Below, in pieces: positions 22,717 through 32,600 of a DNA stretch of 33,768 nucleotides (position 1 is the first letter of the stretch; every line of letters starts with the position of its first letter). A program made the translations under genes and the position numbers. The notes below the pieces were generated by a model, which had not been told where the DNA came from, did not search any database, and saw only the letters and a list, made by a program, of their open reading frames with translations. This DNA comes from Chryseobacterium elymi (GTDB lineage Bacteria; Bacteroidota; Bacteroidia; Flavobacteriales; Weeksellaceae), in assembly GCF_003385495.1 (NCBI RefSeq), contig NZ_QNUH01000028.1, positions 1 through 33,768 of the forward strand. The letters run 5' to 3'.

Positions 22717-23091
22717 ATGAAAGCCTGGACTTTGTTTTTTGTAATTTTGTTTTCAAACATTTACGAACAACATCATATTTCCACGAAGTGTATCACTGGC
22801 AACGGATTTCTGCAGAACAGCGCAAAAACCATTGTCAAGAATGATCATGATTTTACGCGGTTCTTTACTAAAGCTGTTCAAAAAAAATTACAGCTGTTAT
22901 ACATACAGCAGAAAAAAGAAACCTTCTGCTTTCATACCTTTGAAAACAACCAAAAGCTAACTCCAATAACCACCGGTACGAAAATTGAATATCTGCCAAG
23001 ATCAATGGCTATCATTCCATTAAGATTAAATCCAAATGCAGTATTTCAAAGAGCTATCGTTGAAACAACTCCTATTAAAAAATTTATATGA
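22717..23091 (+). pseudogene. Relic of a propeller-type histidine kinase gene
   Basis: This 124-codon frame has a signal-like N-terminus (MKAWTLFFVILFSNIY). It then aligns with the start of the large kinase at 29628: NGFLQNSAKTIVKNDHDF here against NGLPQNSIKDIIKDKYGF there, 9 of 18 identical at the same distance from the start. The beta-propeller, Y_Y_Y, membrane helix and kinase domains are all missing. Its stop overlaps the next ATG (ATGA), as the intact kinase overlaps its regulator. The downstream regulator is also the closest relative of the one at 32632. The likely reading is an internally deleted, drifting kinase gene; alternatively it is a small secreted protein that has acquired a new role. 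Confidence 0.55.
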
Positions 23092-23699
23092 ATGAAAGAA
23101 TCTTAATCGCCGATGATCACTATGTAGTAAGAGCAGGAGCTGCTTTGGTCTTAGAGTCTGCTTATCCAAAGCTTAAAATAGATTTTGCTGAAAATTATGG
23201 ACAGGTAAAAGAACAGGTTTCTGAGCAGCTTTACGATCTCCTTCTTCTTGACATTGATATGCCCGGAACCCAGTATAAGAAAATGATCTCTGAGCTAAAG
23301 AGTATCCAGGAAAGCCTGAAGATTCTTGTTTTTTCCGGACATGGTAAGGATGTAGCCATACAATATATCCGTGAAGGTGCTGAGGGCTATCTCAGCAAAC
23401 AGGGCTGTGAAGAAGAGATCAGGGAAGCGGTAAAATCAGTCATTCAGAAGGGCTATTACTACCCTAGTGAACTGATTGGGCTCATTATTCAGAACAAAAA
23501 AAGTAATCCTGCGGAAAAGCTGTCTTCGCGGGAATATGAAATCTTTAAGCTCCTGGCGAAAGGGTCCGGAAATCTTGAAATCGGAAACAAACTGAACATC
23601 CAAATGTCTACTGTAAGCACTTACAAAAAAAGAATCTTTAAAAAACTTAATATTTCCAATATCGCAGAGCTTATTAAAGTGCATGAAATGATGCATTAA
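23088..23699 (+). CDS. NarL-type response regulator, orphaned
   Basis: This 203-residue protein has a receiver domain (acid pair D9/D10, phospho-acceptor D55 in LLLLDIDMP, conserved Ser/Thr and Lys in VFSGHG and YLSKQG). A LuxR-type helix-turn-helix follows (about 142-200: LSSREYEIFKLLAKGSGNLE, IGNKLNIQMSTVSTYKKRIF). It overlaps the kinase relic by four bases. It is very similar to the regulator at 32632 and may now be phosphorylated by that kinase; that is an inference. Confidence 0.9.
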   Translation: MNERILIADDHYVVRAGAALVLESAYPKLKIDFAENYGQVKEQVSEQLYDLLLLDIDMPGTQYKKMISELKSIQESLKILVFSGHGKDVAIQYIREGAEGYLSKQGCEEEIREAVKSVIQKGYYYPSELIGLIIQNKKSNPAEKLSSREYEIFKLLAKGSGNLEIGNKLNIQMSTVSTYKKRIFKKLNISNIAELIKVHEMMH

Positions 23700-24051
23700 A
23701 AAACCGAAAGTAACTAATCTTAAACCGGAATTATATTATGACTTTGTGATGGACATTTTCTTTTATTTGTTGAAATGTTATATGTATGGCTATTGACAAC
23801 AGAGCCCAAGAGACATTACAACTCTTTAACAAAACAACAGATACCACACAGGTACCACGTGAAATATTTTATTTTTCAGCTAATTTCAGCAAATTTCATA
23901 ATTATTCTAACCTATAATTGATTATTTATGCTAAAAATAAATAAAACAGTCAACAACACAGGATATTTAATATTAGTCTAGGCATAATATTTGCAATTAA
24001 TAATACACACATCTTTCTAATTTATACACACCTTTCTAAACTCAAAATATT
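23700..24051. other. Gene-free stretch with a short direct repeat
   Basis: AT-rich. Just before the next gene, ACACACATCTTTCTAA (24005-24020) is repeated as ACACACCTTTCTAA (24026-24039), two phased copies about 21 bases apart. That spacing, about two helical turns, would suit a regulator binding twice on one DNA face. No other feature is supported. Confidence 0.35.
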
Positions 24052-24468
24052 ATGAATGCAGCAGATCTTAAAATTAAAAACTTAGTTGAATACAAAAATC
24101 AGGTTTATACCATCACTGAAATATTTCAGGGGACAGGTAACGATTATTTTGTAAAAATCGAAAATGATATCCATAGTATTTCAGTTCCGGCAGACTCTCT
24201 GAAACCCATTCAGATAACAGAAGAGTGGCTTGAAAAGTTTGGTTTTCTGAGAACATACAGTTCAAATGAAAGAATCCGTTACGAAAGACCTGAACCGTTC
24301 ATTAAATATGACATTGATCTGAGTTCAAGGAAAATCCTTGAGGGTTTGAAAATATACGGAAACTCGATCAGATGCAGATACATCCATGAGTTTCAGAATA
24401 TCTTCTCGTGTCTTTTCGGAAAGGAACCTGCGGCTTCTAGTTTTGGACTGCTAAAGACAGAGTCTTAG
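24052..24468 (+). CDS. Conserved hypothetical protein (flavobacterial accessory-genome type)
   Basis: This 138-residue cytoplasmic protein begins MNAADLKIKNLVEYKNQVYT. It contains PIQITEEWLEKFGF and a C-terminal RYIHEFQNIFSCLFGKEP. From memory, a family with the pattern 'LKIGNLVxYKGKxY...PIPLTEEWLLKFGF...KYVHQLQNLYFALTGEEL' is frequent in Bacteroidetes phages and mobile elements; this is a diverged relative. The function is unknown. It ends at a terminator. Confidence 0.72.
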   Translation: MNAADLKIKNLVEYKNQVYTITEIFQGTGNDYFVKIENDIHSISVPADSLKPIQITEEWLEKFGFLRTYSSNERIRYERPEPFIKYDIDLSSRKILEGLKIYGNSIRCRYIHEFQNIFSCLFGKEPAASSFGLLKTES

Positions 24469-24490
24469 TTTATTATTATTGACTATAAGG

Positions 24491-24522
24491 AAAACGCTAC
24501 TCTTTTGTGCAGCGTTTTTTTT
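24491..24522. terminator. Terminator shared by convergent genes
   Basis: The stem AAAACGCT/AGCGTTTT (24491-24498 with 24511-24518) with a T8 run on the plus side. It lies 22 bases after the plus-strand stop and abuts the minus-strand thermonuclease stop at 24521. Confidence 0.75.
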
Positions 24523-25048
24523 ATGTAGTTTTTTCTTTTTGAGCCTGCTGTTCCCGTTGTTTTTGGAGCCTCTTCTTTTTAGCATTTTCTCGTTGCTCTT
24601 TACGAAAATCCCATGGAGAAATTGCTTTTTTATCCTGCCACAATCCAAGCTTTTTGTTTTTTGCCGTTTCCTGCATCTTTCCCAAGTCTGTATTCTTAGA
24701 ATAGGAATAGTACCACCATCCATAGCCGGCTTTTATAATCTCCGCAGAAAGATATTTTCCATTGTCATAATATATTTTAGCCACTGAACGTCCATAGCGA
24801 TCTTTATTAGTTTCTATAAACCTGATATTCTTTGCAAAAACCTGTTCTGAAGTAAATTTTTTTGCATTTTTCCCAAACGGCTGTCTGTTTTCAGGGCAGT
24901 CTACCTCTGCCAGCCGAAGTTTTTTCTGTACATTCCCGTCCAGTAAGACTGTAATTGTATCTCCGTCTGAAATTCCAACTACTTTAGCCGTTATCTGTGA
25001 GAAAAGCAAAAAGGGGAAACATAATAATGCTGAAAGAAATATTCTCAT
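24521..25048 (-). CDS. Secreted thermonuclease-family protein
   Basis: This 175-residue protein has a signal peptide (MRIFLSALLCFPFLLFSQ) and a staphylococcal-nuclease fold: VVGISDGDTITVLLDG, LRLAEVDCPENRQPFGKNAK (Arg and Asp/Glu of the active site), TNKDRYGRSVAKIY (catalytic Arg), AGYGWWYYSYS, and ETAKNKKLGLWQD. The C-terminal 30 residues are a basic, Gln/Lys-rich tail (KKKRLQKQREQQAQKEK). It is expected to cut extracellular or periplasmic DNA and RNA. Its short gap to the 24052 gene is convergent. Confidence 0.9.
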   Translation of the reverse strand: MRIFLSALLCFPFLLFSQITAKVVGISDGDTITVLLDGNVQKKLRLAEVDCPENRQPFGKNAKKFTSEQVFAKNIRFIETNKDRYGRSVAKIYYDNGKYLSAEIIKAGYGWWYYSYSKNTDLGKMQETAKNKKLGLWQDKKAISPWDFRKEQRENAKKKRLQKQREQQAQKEKTT

Positions 25049-25152
25049 GATGCAAAATTATATATTTATTCGGAAACCTTTTACCAGACGGAGTTTTTAT
25101 TATCATGAAAAAGAAATTATACGTGAAGTGTTTAGAATACCGTACAATAAAG

Positions 25153-25505
25153 AAGGAGGCTATCTGCCTCCTTTTTTCTGTATCAATGATCTACAAAGAT
25201 CAAGTTAACTTCTTTATATTAATTTGTGTTTTTTAAGTCGATTTCAAGAAGTTACTTCAAGATCATTCATACCCAATAATTATTTCATCATTTGTGTCCT
25301 AATAACATTTACCGCTTGTATCAAAAAACTTTTTCAGTTAATGTAATCAGTTGGGCAAATTTTATTAAGACAAAGTAACAACATTGCTGAATAATATTCT
25401 TTATAATTAGCATCGATATATATCGATAAGAAGATAGATATTTATCAATAATACCTGTCCGAATTTCCTTTAACATATAGTTTTACCATCCTGTATTCAA
25501 TAAAA
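25153..25505. repeat. Tandem unit, copy 1 (353 bp)
   Basis: The unit begins with a two-way terminator hairpin, AAGGAGGC/GCCTCCTT (25153-25172), then about 110 bases nearly identical to copy 2. A perfect 16-bp palindrome ATCGATATATATCGAT lies at 25412-25427. Short frames: plus strand MIYKDQVNFFILICVF (ATG about 25187); minus strand MLLLCLNKICPTDYIN (25334-25384). The sequence 25049-25152 before it has no other supported feature. Confidence 0.75.
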
Positions 25506-25863
25506 AAGGAGGCTATCTGCCTCCTTTTTCTGTATCAATGATCTACAAAGATCAAGTTAACTTCTTTATATTAATTTGTGTTTTTTAAGTCAATTTCAAG
25601 AAGTTACTTCAAGATCATTCATACCCAATATTATTTCATCATTTGTGTCCTAATAAAGCCTACCTTTTTTGTATTAAAAACCTTTTCAGTTAATGTATTC
25701 GGTTGGGTAAACTTTATTAAGACAAAATAACAACATTGTTGAATAATATTCTTCATAATTACCATCGAAATATATCGATAAGCAGATAGATGTTTGTCAA
25801 TACTCTTTCCCGGGACACATTTTACACAGGACTATTCAATCATCCTGACAATATTTAATAAAA
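25506..25863. repeat. Tandem unit, copy 2 (358 bp)
   Basis: This copy has the same layout: hairpin AAGGAGGC/GCCTCCTT (25506-25525), the plus-strand frame MIYKDQVNFFILICVF, and a minus-strand frame MLLFCLNKVYPTEYIN (25686-25736). The palindrome carries one change, ATCGAAATATATCGAT (25764-25779). The first 150 bases differ from copy 1 at only a few sites, while the last third has diverged more. Confidence 0.75.
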
Positions 25864-26160
25864 AAGGAGGCTATCTGCCTCCCTTTTTCTGTATAAAATG
25901 ACCTACAAAGACCAAGCCTTCTTCTCTATATTAATTTGTGTTTTTAATAATCTGTTTTCGAGAAGTTTCTTCAAGGCCATGCATACACTTATTATTTATC
26001 TCATCATTTATGTGTGTTATAAAACTTACCATTGTACTAAAACCAGAAAGTATCTTTGGTTAATCTTACTGAGACAAAGTAACAACATTAGGGAGAAATA
26101 TCTCTTATAATCAACATCGATATATATCGATAAAACCATAGATGTTTATCGATATATAAC
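25864..26160. repeat. Tandem unit, copy 3 (most diverged)
   Basis: Hairpin AAGGAGGC/GCCTCC with one extra C (25864-25884). The plus-strand frame starts MTYKDQAFFSILICVF and here runs on to 70 codons because the local stop is lost. The minus-strand frame begins MLLLCLSKI (26026-26088). The palindrome ATCGATATATATCGAT (26116-26131) is perfect, and an extra half, TATCGATATATA, follows at about 26148. The copy ends just before the response regulator stop at 26198. Confidence 0.72.
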
Positions 26161-26197
26161 TTTAACGGGAAGAAATGGGAAATGAATTTTAGAAAAT

Positions 26198-26851
26198 CTA
26201 TATTTTATGGTGGGTATTAATGAGGTCGATCAATTCGACAAGGTTTTCTATTTTTAATTTATCAAAAATATTCTTCTTGATAGTGCTCACGGTATTCTGT
26301 TTTATATCCAGATCATTTGCAATTTCCAGGTTACCATATCCTTCTGCATACATTTCTGCAATCTGCAGCTCTCTTTTGGTTAAACAGCTAAGCGGATTGG
26401 CTAAATCCGGATTCTGAACCAGCTGCAGCATCAGGCTACGGGAAAGTGGAGAGAAGTACTCTCCCTTATATACAATATCTGAAATTGCCTGTCTTATCTC
26501 TTCCTCTTCACTTAATTTGCTTACATATCCACTCGCCCCGGCTTTAATGAACTTCAGTACATGAATATCTTCTTCCAGACCTGTGAAGACTAAAACTTTA
26601 ATATCCGGATTTACAGCTTTCATCAGTGGTAAAATATGAAGACTGTTACCGTCCGGAAAATGAGCATCAATAATAGCTATTTCCACTCCTTTTGACTGTA
26701 TCAGGTCTACAATCTGCTGTGAGGATGAGGTTTGATAAATTTGGGAATTTGGAACAATTTCATCAATCAGGATCGCAATTCCCTGACGAACAATACTGTG
26801 ATCATCCGCTAAAAGAAATACAATCTCTTTATTTTCAATTGGTGCTTCCAT
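26198..26851 (-). CDS. NarL-type response regulator paired with the 26835 kinase
   Basis: This 217-residue protein has a receiver domain (D16/D17, phospho-acceptor D62 in IAIIDAHFPDG, VFTGLEE, GYVSKLS) and a LuxR-type helix-turn-helix (about 155-215: LTKRELQIAEMYAEGYGNLE, IANDLDIKQNTVSTIKKNIF). Its start overlaps the end of the histidine kinase gene by 17 bases, so the pair is translationally coupled. The three ATCGAT palindromes just downstream are possible binding sites, unproven. Confidence 0.92.
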   Translation of the reverse strand: MEAPIENKEIVFLLADDHSIVRQGIAILIDEIVPNSQIYQTSSSQQIVDLIQSKGVEIAIIDAHFPDGNSLHILPLMKAVNPDIKVLVFTGLEEDIHVLKFIKAGASGYVSKLSEEEEIRQAISDIVYKGEYFSPLSRSLMLQLVQNPDLANPLSCLTKRELQIAEMYAEGYGNLEIANDLDIKQNTVSTIKKNIFDKLKIENLVELIDLINTHHKI

Positions 26852-28592
26852 TATGATTAATGCTTAAATTTATTCTGAATGTTACCTTTGTCCCTTTATG
26901 CAGCTTACTTGAAACAGATATCTCCCCATTAAACAACTTTATGATTTCTTTACATAAATTCAATCCCAATCCGGCCCCAAAATTATCAACCTTGTCAGAG
27001 ATCATCCCCTGATAATAAGGTTCAAAAATTTTCTCCAGATCAGAATCTGATATCCCTATACCGGTATCCCCTACTGTTGTAATCAGAGAAATGGTATTTT
27101 CATCTAGTTTCTCGGTTGCCATAGAAAGGTCGATCTGGCCGTTTTCTGTAAACTTGTTGGCATTTCCCAGAATATTCATAAATATCTGGTTAATTTTTAT
27201 ATTATCTGAATTTACAACTAAATCCGCAGGAATTCTGTTTGTCACCAGAAATTTATTGTTCCTTGTTTCTATATAAGGTGTAATAGCTGTTACAATAGAG
27301 TTAATTTCATCATTAAGATTAAATACGGTTTTTACCAGTTTCTTCTCAACTTCCTGGTTTTTTGTGTATTCCAGGATCTGGTTGGACTGTATAAGTAAGG
27401 TGCTGTTGGTAAACTTTATTGATTTAAGGTAGTCTTTTGTGGTCTCATCTTTCGTGGTCCTGTTGATCTTATCAATAAAGATATTGATAATTTTCAGAGG
27501 TGACATCAGCTCATGGCTCAGCATACCAAGAATTCTGTTTTTGAAATTAAGACTCTTTTTAATTTCTTTATTCGCAGCATTAAGCTTCATTTCGTAAATG
27601 AACGCTATTCTTGTAAAATACATAATCAGAATGGATACAATAAACATCAGGATCATTAACCCCAATACGAGATAGGTCCTGATTTTATTATTACTGGAGC
27701 TCTGTTTGTTATATTCTTTTTCTAAATCTGATTTAAATTCTTTAATAGCATTTTCGTAAACGTTGATCAGTCCATTGCTGTATACCAATAACTTACTGAA
27801 ATTACTGTAGAACTTTATATTTTCACGTTGGCTTTCAGCCATGGATTGCTGCTTCTGAACTGTAGACCGCTGAATTTTTTTAACTTCGGTGGTATAATAT
27901 TTATCCATGGATTTTGCCAGACTATCCAACCTCAGCTTTATTTTAGAAAGGTTAGCCGGCTTTTTATTGGTCATGGTAATGACGGTACTTTCCTTTTGCA
28001 CATCTACTTTACCTGATATTGCATCTTTTAAACGCCCCATCAGGCCTTTCTTTTTGATGGTATCAGAATAGGTCTGAGTCTGTATGTTCAGATCTTCAAA
28101 ATTGTCTATATTTTTATATCTTTCCAGTTCGTAATGCTGGTCCGGGATGATTGTTACTGGTGGCTTCAAAGAATATTGATATACAGAATCTATAATAGTC
28201 TGTAGCTTTACAATTTTCAGGGTATCTTTTTTTTGCTTTGCCAGTTTATTTTTCAGTTCCAGATGTGTGTCTCCATAATCATTTATCTTTTCGAAATTGC
28301 TATTAAGCTTCTTAAGGGATTCAAAGTATAACTTCAGATCTTTGTCATCCTGGCTGATCACATATTTTTGAAAGTAATTCTGTGCATCCATGAAATCTTT
28401 CCTCGAATTATCCGTTAAGCCGCCCAATGCTTTACTTTCGTCCAGTTGATTTTTAATAAACTGAAGCTTTTTTTCATTAATAAATTCGTTGTAAAAAAAA
28501 ATGGCTATAATAACCTGTATCAACAATATGCACAGGATTAATGAGTAATGAACAACTTTCCTCAATTTAAAATCTAAGAATTTATATTTCAT
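26835..28592 (-). CDS. Membrane histidine kinase with periplasmic helical sensor
   Basis: This 585-residue protein has one membrane helix at about 13-34, a long extracytoplasmic domain (about 35-305, largely helical and Lys-rich, with a KKPANLSKIKLRLDSLAKSM segment), and a second helix at about 305-328. The kinase core follows: the H-box MLSHELMSPLK with H360, the N-box MNILGNANKF, the G1 box GDTGIGI, the F-box IFEPYYQG and the G2 box GAGLGLNLCKEII. The sensor domain resembles none I can name. It forms an operon with the response regulator. Confidence 0.9.
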   Translation of the reverse strand: MKYKFLDFKLRKVVHYSLILCILLIQVIIAIFFYNEFINEKKLQFIKNQLDESKALGGLTDNSRKDFMDAQNYFQKYVISQDDKDLKLYFESLKKLNSNFEKINDYGDTHLELKNKLAKQKKDTLKIVKLQTIIDSVYQYSLKPPVTIIPDQHYELERYKNIDNFEDLNIQTQTYSDTIKKKGLMGRLKDAISGKVDVQKESTVITMTNKKPANLSKIKLRLDSLAKSMDKYYTTEVKKIQRSTVQKQQSMAESQRENIKFYSNFSKLLVYSNGLINVYENAIKEFKSDLEKEYNKQSSSNNKIRTYLVLGLMILMFIVSILIMYFTRIAFIYEMKLNAANKEIKKSLNFKNRILGMLSHELMSPLKIINIFIDKINRTTKDETTKDYLKSIKFTNSTLLIQSNQILEYTKNQEVEKKLVKTVFNLNDEINSIVTAITPYIETRNNKFLVTNRIPADLVVNSDNIKINQIFMNILGNANKFTENGQIDLSMATEKLDENTISLITTVGDTGIGISDSDLEKIFEPYYQGMISDKVDNFGAGLGLNLCKEIIKLFNGEISVSSKLHKGTKVTFRINLSINHNGSTN

Positions 28593-29029
28593 ATCTTTTT
28601 ATCAGCTAAAGTAGTTTTCTGATTATCTAAGTCTGCCGGTATTAGTTTTAACGCCATCATCACATGACCAAAATCATGCTAATGTTTTTATATTGCTCCT
28701 TTGGCAAAGTTAAAGTAATTTTGTCTTTTCATAACAGTAAACAGGTGATAAATACAGAGAACTAATTTTATTTCAAATTACAAAAATCTAAGAAAACTTC
28801 AGGATTTCATTCAGTGTAAGTGTATTTTCCGGTTCAGACATACATATTGAAAACAATAATCATTAGTTTTTTCTAAGTACATAATTTTTCATGGTAAAAA
28901 AAATGTCAATTTCCATGTTATACATAATTTTAATAGGGTTTACAACCCCTGAAATGAAAATCAATCTCAAGATGGGCAATATACATTATAATTCGGAATA
29001 ATTATTCTAACTTAACATAAATTTGTGCT
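28593..29029. other. Divergent gap between kinase and secreted protein genes
   Basis: This stretch is very AT-rich. On the minus strand TAACTTTG (complement of 28705-28712) matches a -7 box about 113 bases before the kinase ATG, without a good TTG at -33. On the plus strand TAAATTTG (29018-29025) lies too close to the ATG at 29030 to be sure. No gene is supported. Confidence 0.35.
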
Positions 29030-29455
29030 ATGAAAATTCTTTCATTTGTATTTCTTTTATTTTGCTTTTTATATGCTCCGAAACAAAAGCAATACAGTTT
29101 GGAACTCAGTTTTGTGACCGACAGCAATAAACGTGCGCCCAATGCCAATGTGATCTTCATTAAAGACACCAAAGAAGGCGGTATTATAATTGAGAAGGTT
29201 ACCGCTGACAATAAAGGTGTTTTAAAGCATACAATTTCTGAAGATTATTTTGATGAAAACGGCTTACTGATTATCGAAGCCTCATATTATAATCAAGATA
29301 CCTATTATTTTGATTATCATGAGAAGCTTTCAAAAAAACAGTTTCCTTTCAAGAAAACGGTTGTCCTGGAACATATTGTTCCGCCGACCCTGGAAGAGAT
29401 CAACAAGATGAATCCGCTGCCACCGCCGTCTCCCAAAGCTAATTACCAAGAATAG
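29030..29455 (+). CDS. Small secreted protein with carboxypeptidase-regulatory-like fold
   Basis: This 141-residue protein has a hydrophobic N-terminus (MKILSFVFLLFCFLYA) that may be a signal peptide. A beta-rich body of the CarboxypepD_reg/CNA-B type follows (LSFVTDSNKRAPNANVIFIKDTKEGG...TADNKGVLKHTI...GLLIIEASYYNQDTYYF). The tail is Pro-rich (NPLPPPSPKANYQE). The function is unknown. It lies between the two kinase systems and could be a target of either. Confidence 0.65.
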   Translation: MKILSFVFLLFCFLYAPKQKQYSLELSFVTDSNKRAPNANVIFIKDTKEGGIIIEKVTADNKGVLKHTISEDYFDENGLLIIEASYYNQDTYYFDYHEKLSKKQFPFKKTVVLEHIVPPTLEEINKMNPLPPPSPKANYQE

Positions 29456-29573
29456 AAAACTGCTAGATATCAAAAAAACAAAACCGTGAACTTCCGTAAA
29501 CCGAAAAATAATACAGCAGATATTCTGTTTTTATTTTTTTTGCCAAATATTAAAAAAAAACCTTTTATTGATA

Positions 29574-29602
29574 TTGTTTTTACAAATTCAGTAATAACTT
29601 TG
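29574..29602 (+). promoter_or_regulatory. Promoter of the propeller kinase operon
   Basis: TTG (29574-29576), 18 bases, TAACTTTG (29595-29602) matches the Bacteroidetes consensus, 26 bases before the GTG start at 29628. Confidence 0.65.
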
Positions 29603-29627
29603 CCATACCATTAAAATAAAAAGATTT

Positions 29628-32600
29628 GTGCAAAAATATACTTCCGCTTTTCTCTTCTTCTTTTTTTCCATTATTTGCAGCCAACAATATAACATTCAGT
29701 CATATAATACAGACAATGGTCTTCCTCAGAACAGTATAAAAGATATTATTAAAGATAAATACGGCTTTATATGGCTGACCACTGAAAACGGAATTGTAAG
29801 GTATGATGGAATGAAGTTTGTAGTTTATAAAAACCTTCCACTAAACAATCAAAGGTTTACATTTTTCTATGGCTACCCTGAAAAAGACAGCATTTTTACC
29901 ACAGGAGATTCCGGAAAAACTCTACTTATCAACAAAAGATCTCCAAAAGTTACAAAAACTTCAAAAAGGAATGTCGATTTTATAACCAGGGACAACGTCA
30001 ATTACTTTTTATACTCTTCCAATTATATCTATACCACATCACCCGGCATAAGCCTTTATTTCCCATGCCAGGAAGGTATTTATTTCATAAGGGAAAATTC
30101 CATTAAGTACATTAACAATCTTTCTAAAGCAGAAGAAAATCTGAATATAAAAGCGAAATATAAAAATATTGCCAGAATATTCGTGATCGATAAGTCTGTA
30201 TTCTTTATTGATTATCAGTCAAAAAAAATTCAGAAAATTGAAAGGGGAAAAATTGTTAGCTCTTATCATGAACCGCTATTAACCGACCCTAAAAGTAAAG
30301 TCTACTGGAGCAGGGTCAATAATCAGGTTTTTATATTCAACAGAAACAGCATTTACTTGTGCAACTATGAAGACAACCGGTTCAAAATATCAAAACTCGT
30401 AGAGCTTGATGATATTAGTGAAAATATTATCAGCGTATATTATGACAAAACATACAGAAGACTTTATCTAGGAAGTAGTACTTATGGCCTGCAGATCGTC
30501 AGCTTTACAGATTTTACTACTGTCCAGAGACCTCCTTCTAAGCCTGAATCTGTTTTTTATGCTACTTTACCGTATGGCAGCTCATCTGTAATCAATACTT
30601 ACGGAGAGGTATACAACCGGGACGGACTTGTACAAGATAAGCATTTTAAAAGTATTATTCCATTCTTTTTGGCTTATGATCAGGAAGACAACATTATTGC
30701 CCGCAAAGCCAGTGACCTGCTACTGTATCAGAAAAAGAAAGCTTATACAAGAACTGTTTCCAAACGGAATACTATTTTAATAGACTTTTTTTTCGATACA
30801 AAAAGATACTATGCTTTTGAAGCTCTTGAAAAAATGGATGGAACCATTGGATACAGCGGAGTTCTTATGATATACAATGACCTTTCGTTCAAAACTGTAA
30901 AAAAAAGGGTTTTCTTTAATGACGAACCTACTAAATTCCTGAAATTTGATAAAGATTATCTGCTGGCCGGCACAACGAAAGGTTTATACAAAGTCTCATT
31001 AAAGACGAATAAAATAATCAACTTAAATCCGAATACCGAATTATCTATCCGCAACATCATACAATCCAAGGATGGTAATTTCTGGATCACCACTTCAGGA
31101 AAGGGATTTTATCTGCTGAAAAACAACCGTCTCATCAAGATGCCTTATGATGTGGACAATAATATCTCTTCTTCTCATACTATCCTGGAAGATCAGAACG
31201 CATTTTTCTGGATTCCCACCAATAACGGGCTTTATAAGGTTCCGGAAAGCCAGCTGCTCCAATATGTACAGGATAAAAAAACGAGGGTTAATTATTACAG
31301 ATTTTCAAAAGTTTCAGGGTTTAAAACCAATGAATTCAATGGAGGCAGTAATGTGTGTGGAAATAAATTAGGAAATGGAGAGTTCGTACTTCCTTCTCTT
31401 GATGGTTTGGTTTTCTTCAATCCTACAGAAATAAAGAGCTACTATCCTGAAAGCATACATATAGAAAGAGCTGTTATTGATAACAAAGAACAGTATTTCG
31501 ACAAAGTACTCAATCTAAAACCAGAATCCAATCGTATTGATATTTTTATTGATGTACCCTATTATTCAAACCCCGATAATCTAATTATAGAGGCAAAGCT
31601 GAGCGGAATACCCAACGCCAACTGGGAACCTATAGAAAAAGACGGAAAATTTTCCATTTCAAACCTAGCCTACGGAAACCATTCATTTGTAGTGAGAACA
31701 CTAATCTCGGACAAGGGAGAATACCTTTATAAAAAGATAAATATTATCATTCCGCCTTATTTTTATCAGAGGGTATGGTTTAAAATGCTTCTCTCGTCTA
31801 TAATACTGTTTCTCTTATACTTTTTGGTCAAGTGGAGAATACATTTCCTGGAAAAGAAAAACCATGAGCTGGAAGAAATCATAAGCTCCCGTACGAAAAG
31901 CCTTTCTGATACTGTTGAAAAGCTAGAGATTACAAAAATAAAGCTCCATAAAGAAATTGAACAGCAAAAAAAGCTCATCGGAACGATTACCCACGATATT
32001 ACAACACCGGTAAAATTTATTGCCCTTACGGCAAAAGAGGCACTGAATAAGAATGAATATAGTGGGCAGCAAAATGAAAAAATTCTGAATTCTATCTACA
32101 AGTCTTCGGATCAGCTGTATAATTTTACCATTACCTTAAAAGAATACGCAGATATATACACACACCACCAATCCGATAAAACAGAACTTTATTCTCTGTA
32201 TAAACTGATAGAAGAAAAGAAAATACTTTTTAATGCCATCGCAGAGAACAATAATACGGTAATCATTAATAATGTGGACAAAACATTGTGGGTATGGATC
32301 AGCAAGAATATCCTGTCAGCAATTGTTCATAACCTACTGGACAATTCTGTAAAGTTCACAAAAGATGGCTTTATTACAATAGAAAGCTATGTGGAAGGAA
32401 ATATCATTATCCTGCAGATAAGAGATACCGGAATTGGAATGGATGAAAAGAAGATAGAATATTACACGAAACTTCAGGGCAATATTGAAAATGAAAAGTT
32501 ATTACTGCAAAAATACGGGATGGGACTTCATCTAGTGTTGCAGCTTCTGCAAATGATAGAAGGGAAAATTGTCTTAAAAAAAAATAAATTAAAAGGAACT

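Noticed and set aside
25898..26110. 70-codon plus-strand frame in tandem copy 3
   Set aside because: Copies 1 and 2 have a stop after 16 codons and a shifted frame beyond it, so the long version seems to arise from loss of a stop in one copy. Only the first 16 codons are considered.
25153..26160. CRISPR array
   Set aside because: The units are about 355 bp, diverged, and only three; there are no short identical repeats with unique spacers and no cas genes.
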